Of a stretch of DNA of 64,000 bases, positions 52,178-60,683 are shown in pieces. The stretch is from Serratia sp. Ag1 (lineage in GTDB: Bacteria; Pseudomonadota; Gammaproteobacteria; Enterobacterales; Enterobacteriaceae), in contig NZ_JQEI01000003.1 of assembly GCF_000743355.1 (NCBI RefSeq), forward strand, positions 367,448-431,447. The letters are read 5' to 3'. Both the position numbers and the translations under genes were made by a program. The notes under the pieces are model-generated. The model made no database searches, had not been told where the DNA came from, and saw nothing but the letters and a program-made list of their open reading frames with translations. Position 1 is the first letter of the stretch. Each line of letters opens with the position of its first letter.

Positions 52178-53215
52178 ATGTTATTAAAAGTGGGCGAACT
52201 GGCACGCCGTTCAGGAATTACCGTCAGAACGCTGCATTACTACGACAGTATTGGTTTGTTGATCCCTTCCGCACGTTCCGATGCCGGGTATCGCTTGTAC
52301 AACCGGGCGGATATTACCCGTTTGCACCATATTCAGGCGTTGCGCCGTATGGGAGTAACGCTGGCGGAAATCAGCGCGCTTCTGGCACGTTCAGAGCTGT
52401 CACTACCTGCAGTGATCGAGCAGCAGATGGCCATGCTCGATCGGCAATTAGTGCAGATAACCACCCTGCGCAGCCGGTTGCAGCACATGCATACACAGCT
52501 AACCCTGGGCAATGAACCCGAATTAAACGACTGGCTGACAACTTTGGAGTCAATGACGATGTACGATAAATATTTTACCGCCGACGAACTGGCGCAGTTG
52601 CCCTTCTATCAGGCCGACGAAGCACGTAATCAGGAATGGAAAGAAATGGTCAGCCATGTACATGTGCTGATGGAAAGCGGCGTCAAGGCTGAAGATCCTC
52701 GCGCCCAGGCCATTGCGCGCCGCTGGATGCGTACTCTGGAACGCGATACCGCTGGCAACCCGGCTTTTCTGACGCGCTTGAATACCATGCACGCCGACGA
52801 ACCCTTGATTCGCGAACAAACCGGCATTACCCCGGCAATGACCGATTACATCACCCGCGCCTTTGCCGAAACCAAATTAGCCATATACCGAAAGTATCTC
52901 GATGAGCAGGAATATGCCTACGTGCGTGCTCACTATTTTGATCGTATGCAGGAATGGCCAGGGTTGATCGCGCAATTCCAGCAGGCTATGCAAACGGGAA
53001 TACCGGCAGAATCCAGTCAGGCACAACAATTGGCCGCGCAATGGCTGGAGCTGTTCCGTTCCTATGCTGGCGACAACCCGGCGACCCAGATGAAAATCCG
53101 CCAGGCGATGGAACAGGAACCCACTCTGACTGAAGGCACCTGGCTCACCCCACCGCTGCTGGCTTATTTGCGCCAATCCATTACACAGCTAATGCAGCAA
53201 GTTGAAAATCCATGA
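52178..53215 (+). CDS. MerR family regulator with two TipAS-like repeats
   Basis: A 345-residue regulator. Residues 1-70 form the MerR winged HTH (VGELARRSGITVRTLHYYDS). A dimerising coiled coil lies at about 75-108. The rest contains two copies of a TipAS-like helical domain: about 128-210 (TADELAQLPFYQADEARNQE) and about 233-310 (RKYLDEQEYAYVRAHYFDRM). TipAS domains bind thiopeptide or other multiring drugs. The start is the ATG at 52178 with AGGAGG upstream. No clear target gene lies next to it; the GNAT gene after it is a candidate. Confidence 0.85.
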   Translation: MLLKVGELARRSGITVRTLHYYDSIGLLIPSARSDAGYRLYNRADITRLHHIQALRRMGVTLAEISALLARSELSLPAVIEQQMAMLDRQLVQITTLRSRLQHMHTQLTLGNEPELNDWLTTLESMTMYDKYFTADELAQLPFYQADEARNQEWKEMVSHVHVLMESGVKAEDPRAQAIARRWMRTLERDTAGNPAFLTRLNTMHADEPLIREQTGITPAMTDYITRAFAETKLAIYRKYLDEQEYAYVRAHYFDRMQEWPGLIAQFQQAMQTGIPAESSQAQQLAAQWLELFRSYAGDNPATQMKIRQAMEQEPTLTEGTWLTPPLLAYLRQSITQLMQQVENP

Positions 53216-53346
53216 CGATTCATTCAATGAGATAATCGAGGGAGATTTTAAAAAATAATATTTATCAAATAGATAAAAAGCTAATTTACCGGGTTACAAA
53301 GCACAGCGCATAATGTTCCGATTCGTCATCACCGACAAGGAGCGCT

Positions 53347-53910
53347 ATGTCACTTACAACCCCACCCGCCGTGCTGGTTATCAATGATGCCAGCATTGAC
53401 GATATGGCTGCCATTCAACAGATTTACGCCCATCACGTATTGTATGGGCCCGCCTCATTCGAAGAAACCCCACCTTCACCAGATGAAATGCTGGAACGTC
53501 GCAACAAGGTATTGCTGGCTGGGTTGCCGTGGTTGGTCGCCAAACTGGATGGAGTCGTGGTGGGATACTGCTATGCCACGCCATATCGACCACGCCCCGC
53601 TTACCGCTATACGGTTGAAGATTCAGTTTATATCGCCGAAGGTATGCAAGGGCATGGGATCGGTAAAGCGCTACTCAGCACATTGATTGCCCGCTGTGAA
53701 CAAGGCCCGTGGCGGCAAATGCTGGCAGTTATTGGTAATGCACAGGGCAATGCAGGCTCACTGGCGCTACACAGTAAACTGGGGTTCAGCAGCGTCGGCA
53801 CCCTGAATGGTGTAGGCTTTAAATTCGGTGGTTGGTTGGATACTCACATCATGCAACGCCCGTTGAGTGAAGGGAGTCGTACGCTTCCAGTTACTGACAT
53901 TCGGCCTTAA
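53347..53910 (+). CDS. GNAT N-acetyltransferase, phosphinothricin/MnaT type
   Basis: A 187-residue GNAT of the phosphinothricin-acetyltransferase-like group (E. coli MnaT is a relative). The acetyl-CoA site is in VYIAEGMQGHGIGKALLSTL (Gln/Arg-x-x-Gly-x-Gly/Ala). The N-terminal DDMAAIQQIYAHHVLYGPAS and C-terminal LHSKLGFSSVGTLNGVGFKF also fit. It likely acetylates an amino-acid-like substrate such as methionine sulfone or phosphinothricin. The start is the ATG at 53347 with AAGGAG 6 bases upstream. It follows the MerR gene by 131 bp. Confidence 0.87.
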   Translation: MSLTTPPAVLVINDASIDDMAAIQQIYAHHVLYGPASFEETPPSPDEMLERRNKVLLAGLPWLVAKLDGVVVGYCYATPYRPRPAYRYTVEDSVYIAEGMQGHGIGKALLSTLIARCEQGPWRQMLAVIGNAQGNAGSLALHSKLGFSSVGTLNGVGFKFGGWLDTHIMQRPLSEGSRTLPVTDIRP

Positions 53911-53916
53911 TGGAAA

Positions 53917-53943
53917 ATCACCTGCCGCTACCCGGCAGGTGAT
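53917..53943. terminator. Bidirectional terminator GNAT / pbpG
   Basis: A perfect 11-bp stem, ATCACCTGCCG with CGGCAGGTGAT, has a 5-base loop between convergent genes. AAAA precedes it and serves pbpG as a T-run. Confidence 0.8.
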
Positions 53944-53952
53944 ACAGAACGG

Positions 53953-54882
53953 TTATTCGGTCTGATTATTTGCCAAGCGCCCATCTTTCTGGCGACGATA
54001 ATCGCGCGCTGCCGCCGGGATTGGCGTCACTTTACCGGTTTCAATCCAGGTGCGCAGGCGGTTGGCATCCGCAAAGTGGGTATATTTGCCAAACGCATCC
54101 AACACCACCAGCGAGACGGGGCGGTTGCCAATCACGGTGCGCATCACCAGGCAATGCCCGGCCTGATTGGTAAAACCGGTTTTGGTCAGTTGGATATTCC
54201 ACTTCTGGTTATAAACCAGGTGATTGGTATTGCGGAACGGCAAGGTATAGTTGGGATCGCTGAACGTTGCCATACGTTCAGTGGTGGTACTCAACTGACC
54301 AATCAGTGGATATTGCTTGGTCGCCAGCAGCAGCTTGGTAAGATCGCGCGCGGTAGACACGTTATGAATTGACAGCCCGGTCGGCTCGACATAACGGGTA
54401 TGGGTCATACCCAAAGATTTGGCTTTGGCATTCATCGCCTTAATAAAGGCGTTATAACCACCAGGGTAATGGTGGGCAAGGCTGGCAGCAGCGCGGTTTT
54501 CTGACGACATCAGCGCCAACAGCAGCATATCTTTGCGGCTGATTTCACTGTTCAGGCGCACACGCGAGTACACTCCTTTCATTTCCGGCGTCTGGCTGAT
54601 ATCCACCGACAAAACTTCATCCAGCGGCAGATGGGCATCCAGCGTTACCATTGCCGTCATCAGCTTAGTGATCGACGCAATCGGCACCACTTCATCCGGA
54701 TTACGCGCATAAATCACTTTATGGCTTTGCAGATCAAGCACCATCGCACTGCCAGAAGCCAGTTCAGGCTGGGTAGCGTGTAATGTTGCCGTTTTTTCAC
54801 TGGCCAGCGCGCGCGGTACCAGACCGATACCTGCGTGCAGAGCAAGCAGGGTTAAAGCCAAAACTCGGATTTTCACATGCAT
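53953..54882 (-). CDS. pbpG: D-alanyl-D-alanine endopeptidase PbpG (PBP7)
   Basis: A 309-residue periplasmic serine endopeptidase (E. coli PbpG: 310) that cuts peptide cross-links in peptidoglycan. The signal peptide ends at about residue 27 (ALAS). Active-site motifs are Ser-Ile-Thr-Lys in [11 protein letters not shown], Ser-Ser-Glu-Asn in [12 protein letters not shown] and Lys-Thr-Gly in QLTKTGFTN, all intact. Long near-identical blocks to E. coli include [20 protein letters not shown]. The start is the ATG at 54882; a weak AAGAG is the RBS. Confidence 0.95.
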   Translation of the reverse strand: MHVKIRVLALTLLALHAGIGLVPRALASEKTATLHATQPELASGSAMVLDLQSHKVIYARNPDEVVPIASITKLMTAMVTLDAHLPLDEVLSVDISQTPEMKGVYSRVRLNSEISRKDMLLLALMSSENRAAASLAHHYPGGYNAFIKAMNAKAKSLGMTHTRYVEPTGLSIHNVSTARDLTKLLLATKQYPLIGQLSTTTERMATFSDPNYTLPFRNTNHLVYNQKWNIQLTKTGFTNQAGHCLVMRTVIGNRPVSLVVLDAFGKYTHFADANRLRTWIETGKVTPIPAAARDYRRQKDGRLANNQTE

Positions 54883-54910
54883 TTCTCTTAACGGAAAAAG
54901 AAAGAAAGCC

Positions 54911-54945
54911 GTACCCACCATACTTCAAGGTCCTTGGGCCGTAAT
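54911..54945. repeat. Degenerate ERIC end
   Basis: TACCCACCATACTTCAAGG followed by TCCTTGGGCCG resembles the ERIC right end TACCCGTCATACTTCAAGTT, with many mismatches. It lies in the pbpG leader. The call is weak. Confidence 0.4.
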
Positions 54946-55074
54946 ACGTTGAATTATAAGTGAGGGATATGAAGTTAGCACAGTGCTTGTCTACAGCTAT
55001 TTGTGACAAATTCTGTCGAAGAGAAAATTGTGTAAACCGCGAGCGCACTGCCCTGTACGCCCGCAGAGCAAAAG

Positions 55075-56178
55075 TTACAGTGCTGTTTGCCAAGCCGATT
55101 GCGGCAACAGATAAACTCCGGCTGGTTGCTGCGCACCCGCCCCGACGATATGGCCAATCCCCGCCGCCATCACCGCCAAGGTAACATCAAAAGCGTTCAG
55201 GCTATCGCCATAACCCGCCGTCAGGTTAAACATTGAGCCATTCGCCAGTAGATACAAGGTTTTTTCTGCCAATGCATAAGCATTAACAAACGGCAGCGGT
55301 TCGCTGCACGGCAGGTTTTGCAGGAAGCCAACATCAATCTCTTCCGCTACATGGCCCACATTGAGGATAAATACCCCATCTTTCGCTTGCTTAAGATGCT
55401 CGGCAGACAGCACATTCTTCGCCCCGGTTGCCGTGGCAATCACGTCGGCCTGCGCCACGGCAGCAGCCAGATCGACAACAGCCCAACCGTCGTAACGCGC
55501 CTGTAACGCCCGCGCGGGGTCGATTTCGGCCACTATCACTTGCCCACCGTAAGCTTTCGCGGCAGCGGCCACGCCTTGGCCCACCAGGCCGTAGCCAATC
55601 ACCAGCACGCATTTTTCATGCAATGTTAAGTGGGTAGTCTGGAAAAAGGTGTGCCAAGCGGTAAGCCCAACCATATGCCGGTTATGCAACCCCTCTTTTA
55701 CGGGCAGATCATCCCAGTTAAAAATCGGGTAACGCGGCGCAATGCCCCCTAAACGGTTGATGCCCGAACCGGTAGCCTCCAGCCCGGCCTTGATTTGCGG
55801 GCCGCTTTCTGACTGATGCAGACGCGTGGTGAGATCGGCCCCCATTTCACACAGGTGAGTCGGGTTCCAGGCCAGCGCCCGATCAAAAGATGCCGACCAA
55901 TCAGCCTCCCCCATGTTACGCCAGGCATAGGCTTGCGCCCCATGGCGTTCCAACCAGGCCACAACGTCATCTTGCACCGTCGTTGGATTGCAGGTGGTGA
56001 GATAAACTGCCGCACCTTTGCCCAATAGCCCCGCCACCAGCGGTGCCATTTTCAAATCCAGGTGCATATTGCAGGCCAGACGTACACCATGCAGATCGGG
56101 CAATGCCGCAACCGCCGCCCTTGTACGTGGCATGTTGCGCATCGCCCAACTCAGCTCACTGTCAAAATCCTGATACAT
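55075..56178 (-). CDS. S-adenosylhomocysteine-hydrolase-like protein
   Basis: A 367-residue protein of the adenosylhomocysteinase (AHCY) fold. The NAD-binding motif is GYGLVGQG at 195-202 (usually GYGDVGKG). The substrate-domain pieces, CNPTTVQDDVVAWLERHGAQ and AYAW, align by eye with AHCY. Of the catalytic residues known in human AHCY, Glu156 and Lys186 have matches (Glu134, Lys161), but Asp131 aligns with Met112 and Asp190 with His165. The long C-terminal tail that reaches into the neighbour's NAD site is missing. Enterics normally recycle SAH by Pfs/LuxS. I judge it a divergent relative, possibly with another substrate. The start is the ATG at 56178 with GGAGTG upstream. Confidence 0.75.
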   Translation of the reverse strand: MYQDFDSELSWAMRNMPRTRAAVAALPDLHGVRLACNMHLDLKMAPLVAGLLGKGAAVYLTTCNPTTVQDDVVAWLERHGAQAYAWRNMGEADWSASFDRALAWNPTHLCEMGADLTTRLHQSESGPQIKAGLEATGSGINRLGGIAPRYPIFNWDDLPVKEGLHNRHMVGLTAWHTFFQTTHLTLHEKCVLVIGYGLVGQGVAAAAKAYGGQVIVAEIDPARALQARYDGWAVVDLAAAVAQADVIATATGAKNVLSAEHLKQAKDGVFILNVGHVAEEIDVGFLQNLPCSEPLPFVNAYALAEKTLYLLANGSMFNLTAGYGDSLNAFDVTLAVMAAGIGHIVGAGAQQPAGVYLLPQSAWQTAL

Positions 56179-56283
56179 TTGTCACTCCTCTGCTGCACCA
56201 AACAGCCGCACTTCCCAAGGGGATTTTCATCATTATCTTACAACAGAGGCGTTTCTATTACCTTTCACGTTGTTGATGACCAG

Positions 56284-56310
56284 CAAGTAACTCGAATTAT
56301 TTGGGGATAG
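56284..56310. repeat. Truncated ERIC left end
   Basis: CAAGTAACTCGAATTATTTG followed by GGGATAG is the inverted left end of an ERIC element with a few changes. It lies between the AHCY-like gene and the outer-membrane protein gene. Confidence 0.55.
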
Positions 56311-56323
56311 ATTGGGGGAAGGG

Positions 56324-56363
56324 ATAATTTCCCGCTTAACTGAATGGATAAGCGGGAAATTAT
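56324..56363. terminator. Terminator after the outer-membrane protein gene
   Basis: A perfect 15-bp stem, ATAATTTCCCGCTTA with TAAGCGGGAAATTAT, lies downstream of the outer-membrane protein gene in its direction of transcription. The AT-rich outer stem serves as the tail. Confidence 0.8.
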
Positions 56364-56410
56364 CATAGACACAGGGCAATAACAGGATAGTAAATGAAAA
56401 TCAGCACAGA

Positions 56411-57094
56411 TTAGAACAGATAGCGAGCACCCAACACCACTTCGCTGGAAACCAGACGAGCTTTCATTTGTTCGTCTTTCAGCCCTCTCACGTTGTTGAA
56501 GTCATTAAAACCACTTTCAACATTGCCCAGATCAACGTAACGGTAACCCAGATCAAAGCTCAGGCGTTCAATGGGGGCATAGCTGACACCAGCACCAAGA
56601 GAGTAAGCCAGATTGGTTTGAGTATTTGAGCTGTACTGGCGAGAGGTATTCCCCTGCCAACCCTCAGATTCTACTTTGGCAATACCCAGGCCCAGGGTGC
56701 CATAAATCGAGAAGTCATAACCCAGCGCATAGTCACGGTAAGCATTGAGCATCAAACGTTGCACATCCACTTTGTGGTGGTTAAAGCTGCTGGCAAAGGT
56801 GGTTGAACCGCTGGTGTATTCGCTCTTTTTCTTGAATACATATTCCCCTTCGGTACGCCAGCCATTACCAAACTGATAACCCGCCGCAACGGCACCATTA
56901 AAGAAGTTCTCTCTTTCGTTACCGCTGACAAAACTCCCTACGCCCGGACGGCTGCTGGTATCCATATTTTTTGCAGATTGTTCAACATGCAGTAACTTCA
57001 ATGAACCGTAATAACCTTGCAGAGAATCATCGGCGAAAACCTGGCTGGAAACCGCCGCTAAAGAAATAACCAATACAAGAGGTTTAATATTCAT
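56411..57094 (-). CDS. Outer-membrane β-barrel protein
   Basis: A 227-residue outer-membrane protein. The signal peptide ends at VFA-Asp-Asp, about residue 21. The mature chain has alternating amphipathic strands typical of an eight-strand OmpX/OmpA-N-type barrel (GYQFGNGWRTEGEYVFKK; LSFDLGYRYVDLGN) and ends in Leu-Phe, the BAM recognition Phe. The function may be surface protection or adhesion, but it is not recognisable. The start is the ATG at 57094 with GAGGAACG upstream. A palindrome lies 130 bp upstream and a two-component system is its neighbour, so it is probably regulated. Confidence 0.85.
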   Translation of the reverse strand: MNIKPLVLVISLAAVSSQVFADDSLQGYYGSLKLLHVEQSAKNMDTSSRPGVGSFVSGNERENFFNGAVAAGYQFGNGWRTEGEYVFKKKSEYTSGSTTFASSFNHHKVDVQRLMLNAYRDYALGYDFSIYGTLGLGIAKVESEGWQGNTSRQYSSNTQTNLAYSLGAGVSYAPIERLSFDLGYRYVDLGNVESGFNDFNNVRGLKDEQMKARLVSSEVVLGARYLF

Positions 57095-57227
57095 GCGTTC
57101 CTCACTTTAATAAGAATTAATGATGATGCACAACATCGCAGTTTGGCTTATTTCGCATCATCGCAATCGATTAAATTAAAATAGCCAGACTGGCGCGAGG
57201 AAACAATCAGGTCGATTACCTAAGCCC

Positions 57228-57245
57228 CTAGGTATAAATACCTAG
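57228..57245. promoter_or_regulatory. Perfect palindrome upstream of the outer-membrane protein
   Basis: CTAGGTAT-AA-ATACCTAG, two 8-base arms with a 2-base gap, lies between the response-regulator gene and the outer-membrane protein gene on the same strand, about 134 bp before the latter. It is a good candidate operator for the FixJ-type regulator beside it. Confidence 0.55.
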
Positions 57246-57323
57246 AGCCATCCTGAGGAGCATAATTGTTGCAGATATTCAGAGTCCTGATCAGATTAAA
57301 AAACAACCTGTCGGGATCGGCTA

Positions 57324-57944
57324 TTATTCCGTATTGTTAGCCAACAGCCCACCGTAAATAGTAATCAGCTTAACCAAAGAGTTAACCTCCAATTTGGCAA
57401 ACAGATTGGCGCGATGGGCTTCTACGGTGCGCGGCGAAAGGGCCAGATCACTCGCCATCTCTTTACTGGACTTACCCTGCATAATCAGCAGGGCTATTTC
57501 ATATTCGCGGGCAGACAACGTACTGAGCTTCTCTTTTAATTCGGCATTTTCTTTGTGCTGTTGCTGTAACCGACGCTGATGTGCCAAAGCTGCACCCACC
57601 GTTTCGATCAATAAATCCGCATCAATAGGTTTAGTCAGGAATTCAAAAGCACCATTTTTAAACGCCCGACGGCACAATTCGATATTACCGTGGCCGGTCA
57701 TAATAATAATCGGGATTTCCAACCCTTGCCGTTGCCATTCTTCCAGCAGCATCAACCCACTTTTACCCGGCATGCGGATATCCAACAGCAAACACCCCGA
57801 TAAACCTTGCGGGTGCTGCACCTGTTGCTGAAAATCTAAAACGTTTTCATAGGTGAGCGTCTGCCATCCCATCGTGGCCAATAATGAACTGAGCGAACAG
57901 CGGATCGCCTGATCGTCATCAATCAGATAGATAAACTGCTCCAT
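57324..57944 (-). CDS. FixJ/TtrR-type response regulator
   Basis: A 206-residue response regulator. The receiver domain (about 1-120) has the acidic pair Asp9/Asp10, the phospho-acceptor Asp55 in LLLDIRMPG, and Lys in FLTKPID. A LuxR-type HTH (about 138-200) contains LSAREYEIALLIMQGKSSKE followed by MASDLALSPRTVEAHRANL. The start is the ATG at 57944, sharing one base with the stop of the sensor gene (TGATG), so translation is coupled. AGGAGG lies just upstream. Confidence 0.9.
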   Translation of the reverse strand: MEQFIYLIDDDQAIRCSLSSLLATMGWQTLTYENVLDFQQQVQHPQGLSGCLLLDIRMPGKSGLMLLEEWQRQGLEIPIIIMTGHGNIELCRRAFKNGAFEFLTKPIDADLLIETVGAALAHQRRLQQQHKENAELKEKLSTLSAREYEIALLIMQGKSSKEMASDLALSPRTVEAHRANLFAKLEVNSLVKLITIYGGLLANNTE

Positions 57945-59263
57945 CACTCCTCCTGAGCGTTAAAAGGGAACCACAAAGTGAAACAGGCACCCTGCCCGGC
58001 AATATTCTCTGCGTTAATGCTGCCGTGCAGGCGTTGAATTAACGTTTCGGCCAGCGCCATGCCTAGCCCCAATCCTTCTGGACGTGTGGTGAAAAAGGGC
58101 ATAAACACCTGTTGCAATGCCTGTTCAGAGAGCCCCGGCCCACCGTCCGTAATCACCAGCGTAATCCCGTGCTGCGCAGCCGTTGCCTCGATCGCCACCC
58201 AGGCAGAACCGGCCACGTTGTGCTGCTGCGCCTGAATAGCATTCGTGAGAATGTTGTGGAGAATTTGCTCAACCCACAGCGGTTCCGCCTGCAGATCGGG
58301 TAGCTGCTCTGGGAGGCGGTTGATGATTTTGACCTTCCCGATTTTGATTTCGTTTTCCAATAACATGGTGACACGCAGCCAAATCTTGCTCAGATTAACC
58401 GCTTGGAACGCCACCTGATCGTGGGCCAGTTTTTGCCGAAACTGCAGCAATAACGCGCTGATACGCTTGATTTGAATGACAGCGGCATCCAGCAACGGCG
58501 GCACCTGATCCACCTGCTGTTGGTTAATCAGGCGCAGCGCGGCCTGGTTATAGCTCAGGATCGCCGTCAAAGGTTGGTTCAGTTCATGAACAATGCCGGT
58601 GGTGATTTCCCCCATCGCATTCAGCCTTGTCAGTTCAGAAAAATGCTCACGCAAAACGGCAATCTTGCGCTGGCGCTTTTGCACGCGATACTGGCTGGTA
58701 AAATAAACGATCCCTGCCCAACCGAGTGACGAGAGCAGCAATAACAACCAAGGCAAGCGCGCCCAATCCGGATCGCTGTTGGCAGAGAGATCAAAAGGTT
58801 GCAAAGCGCTCGTCAGCCTTTTATCCCATTGCCAATAAGCAGGCTGCCAGTTGCCGCCTAATTCAATCAATGGTGCATTTTGCCAGTTCAGACGAACATG
58901 TCGAAAATAGTGGCTTTGTGGCAGCTCAGCCAGTAACTCATTGAGATCGATCAGCAATGCGAAGTGTTGCGCGTTGAGCCAATAAGTGCCATTGCCAGCG
59001 GGCAACAGCGTATTACTTGATTCAGCGGCTGGCAGCGGTTTCCAGGCAAGAATCTGGGGAAATTTGTCTTGGATCGCTGAAGGATCGCTGGTTACGGAAA
59101 GTAATGAAAGAATGGTTTCATGCTGCGCGAGTTTGACCGTGATATCACGATGTAGAATACGAAAATCAATGGATTGCTCTTCATATTGCTGCTGCAACGC
59201 ATAAACAATCAGCCCACTGCCTGAGAGTAAAGATAACATCAACCAGATACCGACTTTGAGCAT
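57944..59263 (-). CDS. Membrane sensor histidine kinase (FixL/DctB/TtrS-like)
   Basis: A 439-residue sensor kinase. Transmembrane helix 1 is at about 5-24, the periplasmic sensor at about 25-170 and helix 2 at about 171-189. The HisKA region has the phospho-acceptor His226 in GEITTGIVHELNQPLTAILS, the NtrB/FixL/DctB pattern. The ATPase domain has N-box NILTNAIQA, G1 TDGGPGLSE and G2 GLGLGMALAE. The periplasmic sensor is not recognised, so the signal is unknown. It is the first gene of a two-gene operon, and the outer-membrane protein gene follows. Confidence 0.9.
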   Translation of the reverse strand: MLKVGIWLMLSLLSGSGLIVYALQQQYEEQSIDFRILHRDITVKLAQHETILSLLSVTSDPSAIQDKFPQILAWKPLPAAESSNTLLPAGNGTYWLNAQHFALLIDLNELLAELPQSHYFRHVRLNWQNAPLIELGGNWQPAYWQWDKRLTSALQPFDLSANSDPDWARLPWLLLLLSSLGWAGIVYFTSQYRVQKRQRKIAVLREHFSELTRLNAMGEITTGIVHELNQPLTAILSYNQAALRLINQQQVDQVPPLLDAAVIQIKRISALLLQFRQKLAHDQVAFQAVNLSKIWLRVTMLLENEIKIGKVKIINRLPEQLPDLQAEPLWVEQILHNILTNAIQAQQHNVAGSAWVAIEATAAQHGITLVITDGGPGLSEQALQQVFMPFFTTRPEGLGLGMALAETLIQRLHGSINAENIAGQGACFTLWFPFNAQEE

Positions 59264-59321
59264 AATAATTCTATGTTATCCCTGAGTTTATTTATTAATA
59301 TGGTGTTGAGGGAGCCGCCCC

Positions 59322-59448
59322 TATACCCAAAATAATTCGAGTTGCTTGTAGGCGGCCAGCAACGGAGACCCCAGGAGCATAGCCCACTATGTGACTGGGG
59401 CGACGGTGCGCAGCCAACACCCAAGCAACTTGAAGTATGACGGGTATA
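59322..59448. repeat. ERIC element (127 bp), twin of 36410-36536
   Basis: Same subtype as 36410-36536, with one base difference. It is in the same orientation and lies between the sensor kinase gene and yohD. Confidence 0.93.
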
Positions 59449-59491
59449 TTGCCCCGTCGGCGTCTGGTTGCCATCAATAATAAGGAATAAA

Positions 59492-60055
59492 ATGACGGAT
59501 CTTGCCCACTATATCACGCAATATGGCTATTGGGCGCTGTTCATCGGCTGTCTGCTGGAAGGCGAAACCATCACTCTGCTGGGCGGTATTGCGGCACACA
59601 ACGGGTTTCTGCGCTTACCGCTGGTGATTGTGGTGGTCGTGATCGGCGGCACGCTGGGCGACCAGATACTCTATTTCGCTGGCCGTTACTTTGGTAACCG
59701 GGTCATTTCACGCTTGCAGAATCATCAGCACCGTATTGAGCGTGCACAGCAACTGATTGCCCGCCATCCGATGTTGTTTGTTATCGGCGTGCGTTTTATG
59801 TATGGGTTTCGCATTATCGGCCCGGTATTAATCGGCGCCAGCAAGTTGCCCCCCTCGCTGTTCATTCCGCTGAATATTCTCGGCGCAATCTTGTGGGCCA
59901 CACTGTTTGTGCTGCTTGGCTATTTTGGCGGCCAGGCTATAGGAAGTTTCGTCACTGGTTATGACAAAAAGCTCTACAGCCTGTTGTTTTGCGCGCTGGT
60001 GCTCGCCGCCATCTTCTTGTTGCGCTATTGGTGGCGGCGCAAGCGTAAAGCGTAA
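59492..60055 (+). CDS. yohD: DedA family inner-membrane protein YohD
   Basis: A 187-residue DedA-family (SNARE-associated/VTT) inner-membrane protein. It matches recalled E. coli YohD, for example EGETITLLGGIAAHNGFL, HRIERAQQLIARHPMLFVIG and RFMYGFRIIGPVLIGASKLP. DedA proteins move undecaprenyl-phosphate or other lipid phosphates across the membrane. The start is the ATG at 59492 with AAGGA upstream. It converges with a LysE-type gene, the stops being one base apart. Confidence 0.93.
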   Translation: MTDLAHYITQYGYWALFIGCLLEGETITLLGGIAAHNGFLRLPLVIVVVVIGGTLGDQILYFAGRYFGNRVISRLQNHQHRIERAQQLIARHPMLFVIGVRFMYGFRIIGPVLIGASKLPPSLFIPLNILGAILWATLFVLLGYFGGQAIGSFVTGYDKKLYSLLFCALVLAAIFLLRYWWRRKRKA

Positions 60056-60056
60056 G

Positions 60057-60683
60057 TTATTTATTGAACATCAGCTTGAGGCCCAGTAATGCCAGAACGC
60101 TACCCCCCAGACGATCGAACCAGGCCTTGAAGCGCAAATAAATACGGCGTGGGCGGGGTGATGACAGCACAAATGCCACAAAGGCATACCACAGCAAGTC
60201 GACCGCCAAGGCAATGAGCGGCAGCACAATATACAACACCAGTGGAATGGTATGGCTCAGTAGTGCGGCAAACACGCTACCAAACACAATGGCAGTATTT
60301 GGGTTACCCAACTGTGTCAGCAAACCAGTGGTAAATGCACGGCGAAAGCCCAACTGCAACCCGCCAGCCGTCTCTACCGTTAACGGCTGGCTAGCCCCGC
60401 GTAACATTCTGAATGCCAGATAGATCAAATAAGCTCCACCCAACATTTTTAGCGTGGTGTAAAGCCAAGGTAACGCCAGCAGCAGCGACTGCAAGCCCAA
60501 CAGGGCGATCAATGCAAAGACAAAACACCCCATCCCCATACCTAACGCCACAGCCATCCCATCACGGCGTGATGATGCTACTGCGGTACGCGCCACCAGA
60601 ATAAAACTTTGCCCAGGGCTCATCGCCCCCAACGTAATCGCGCCGGTAATGCTCAATACCGACAACATTGTTTCGCTCATCAT
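60057..60683 (-). CDS. LysE/RhtB family amino-acid exporter
   Basis: A 208-residue LysE-type exporter with six predicted helices. The N-terminal signature AITLGAMSPGQSFILVARTA has the Ser-Pro-Gly-x-Ser pattern seen in the RhtB subgroup. The region GLLTQLGNPNTAIVFGSVF is also typical. The start is the ATG at 60683 with GGAG 9 bases upstream; the following ATG at 60680 is possible. The substrate is unknown. Confidence 0.82.
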   Translation of the reverse strand: MMSETMLSVLSITGAITLGAMSPGQSFILVARTAVASSRRDGMAVALGMGMGCFVFALIALLGLQSLLLALPWLYTTLKMLGGAYLIYLAFRMLRGASQPLTVETAGGLQLGFRRAFTTGLLTQLGNPNTAIVFGSVFAALLSHTIPLVLYIVLPLIALAVDLLWYAFVAFVLSSPRPRRIYLRFKAWFDRLGGSVLALLGLKLMFNK

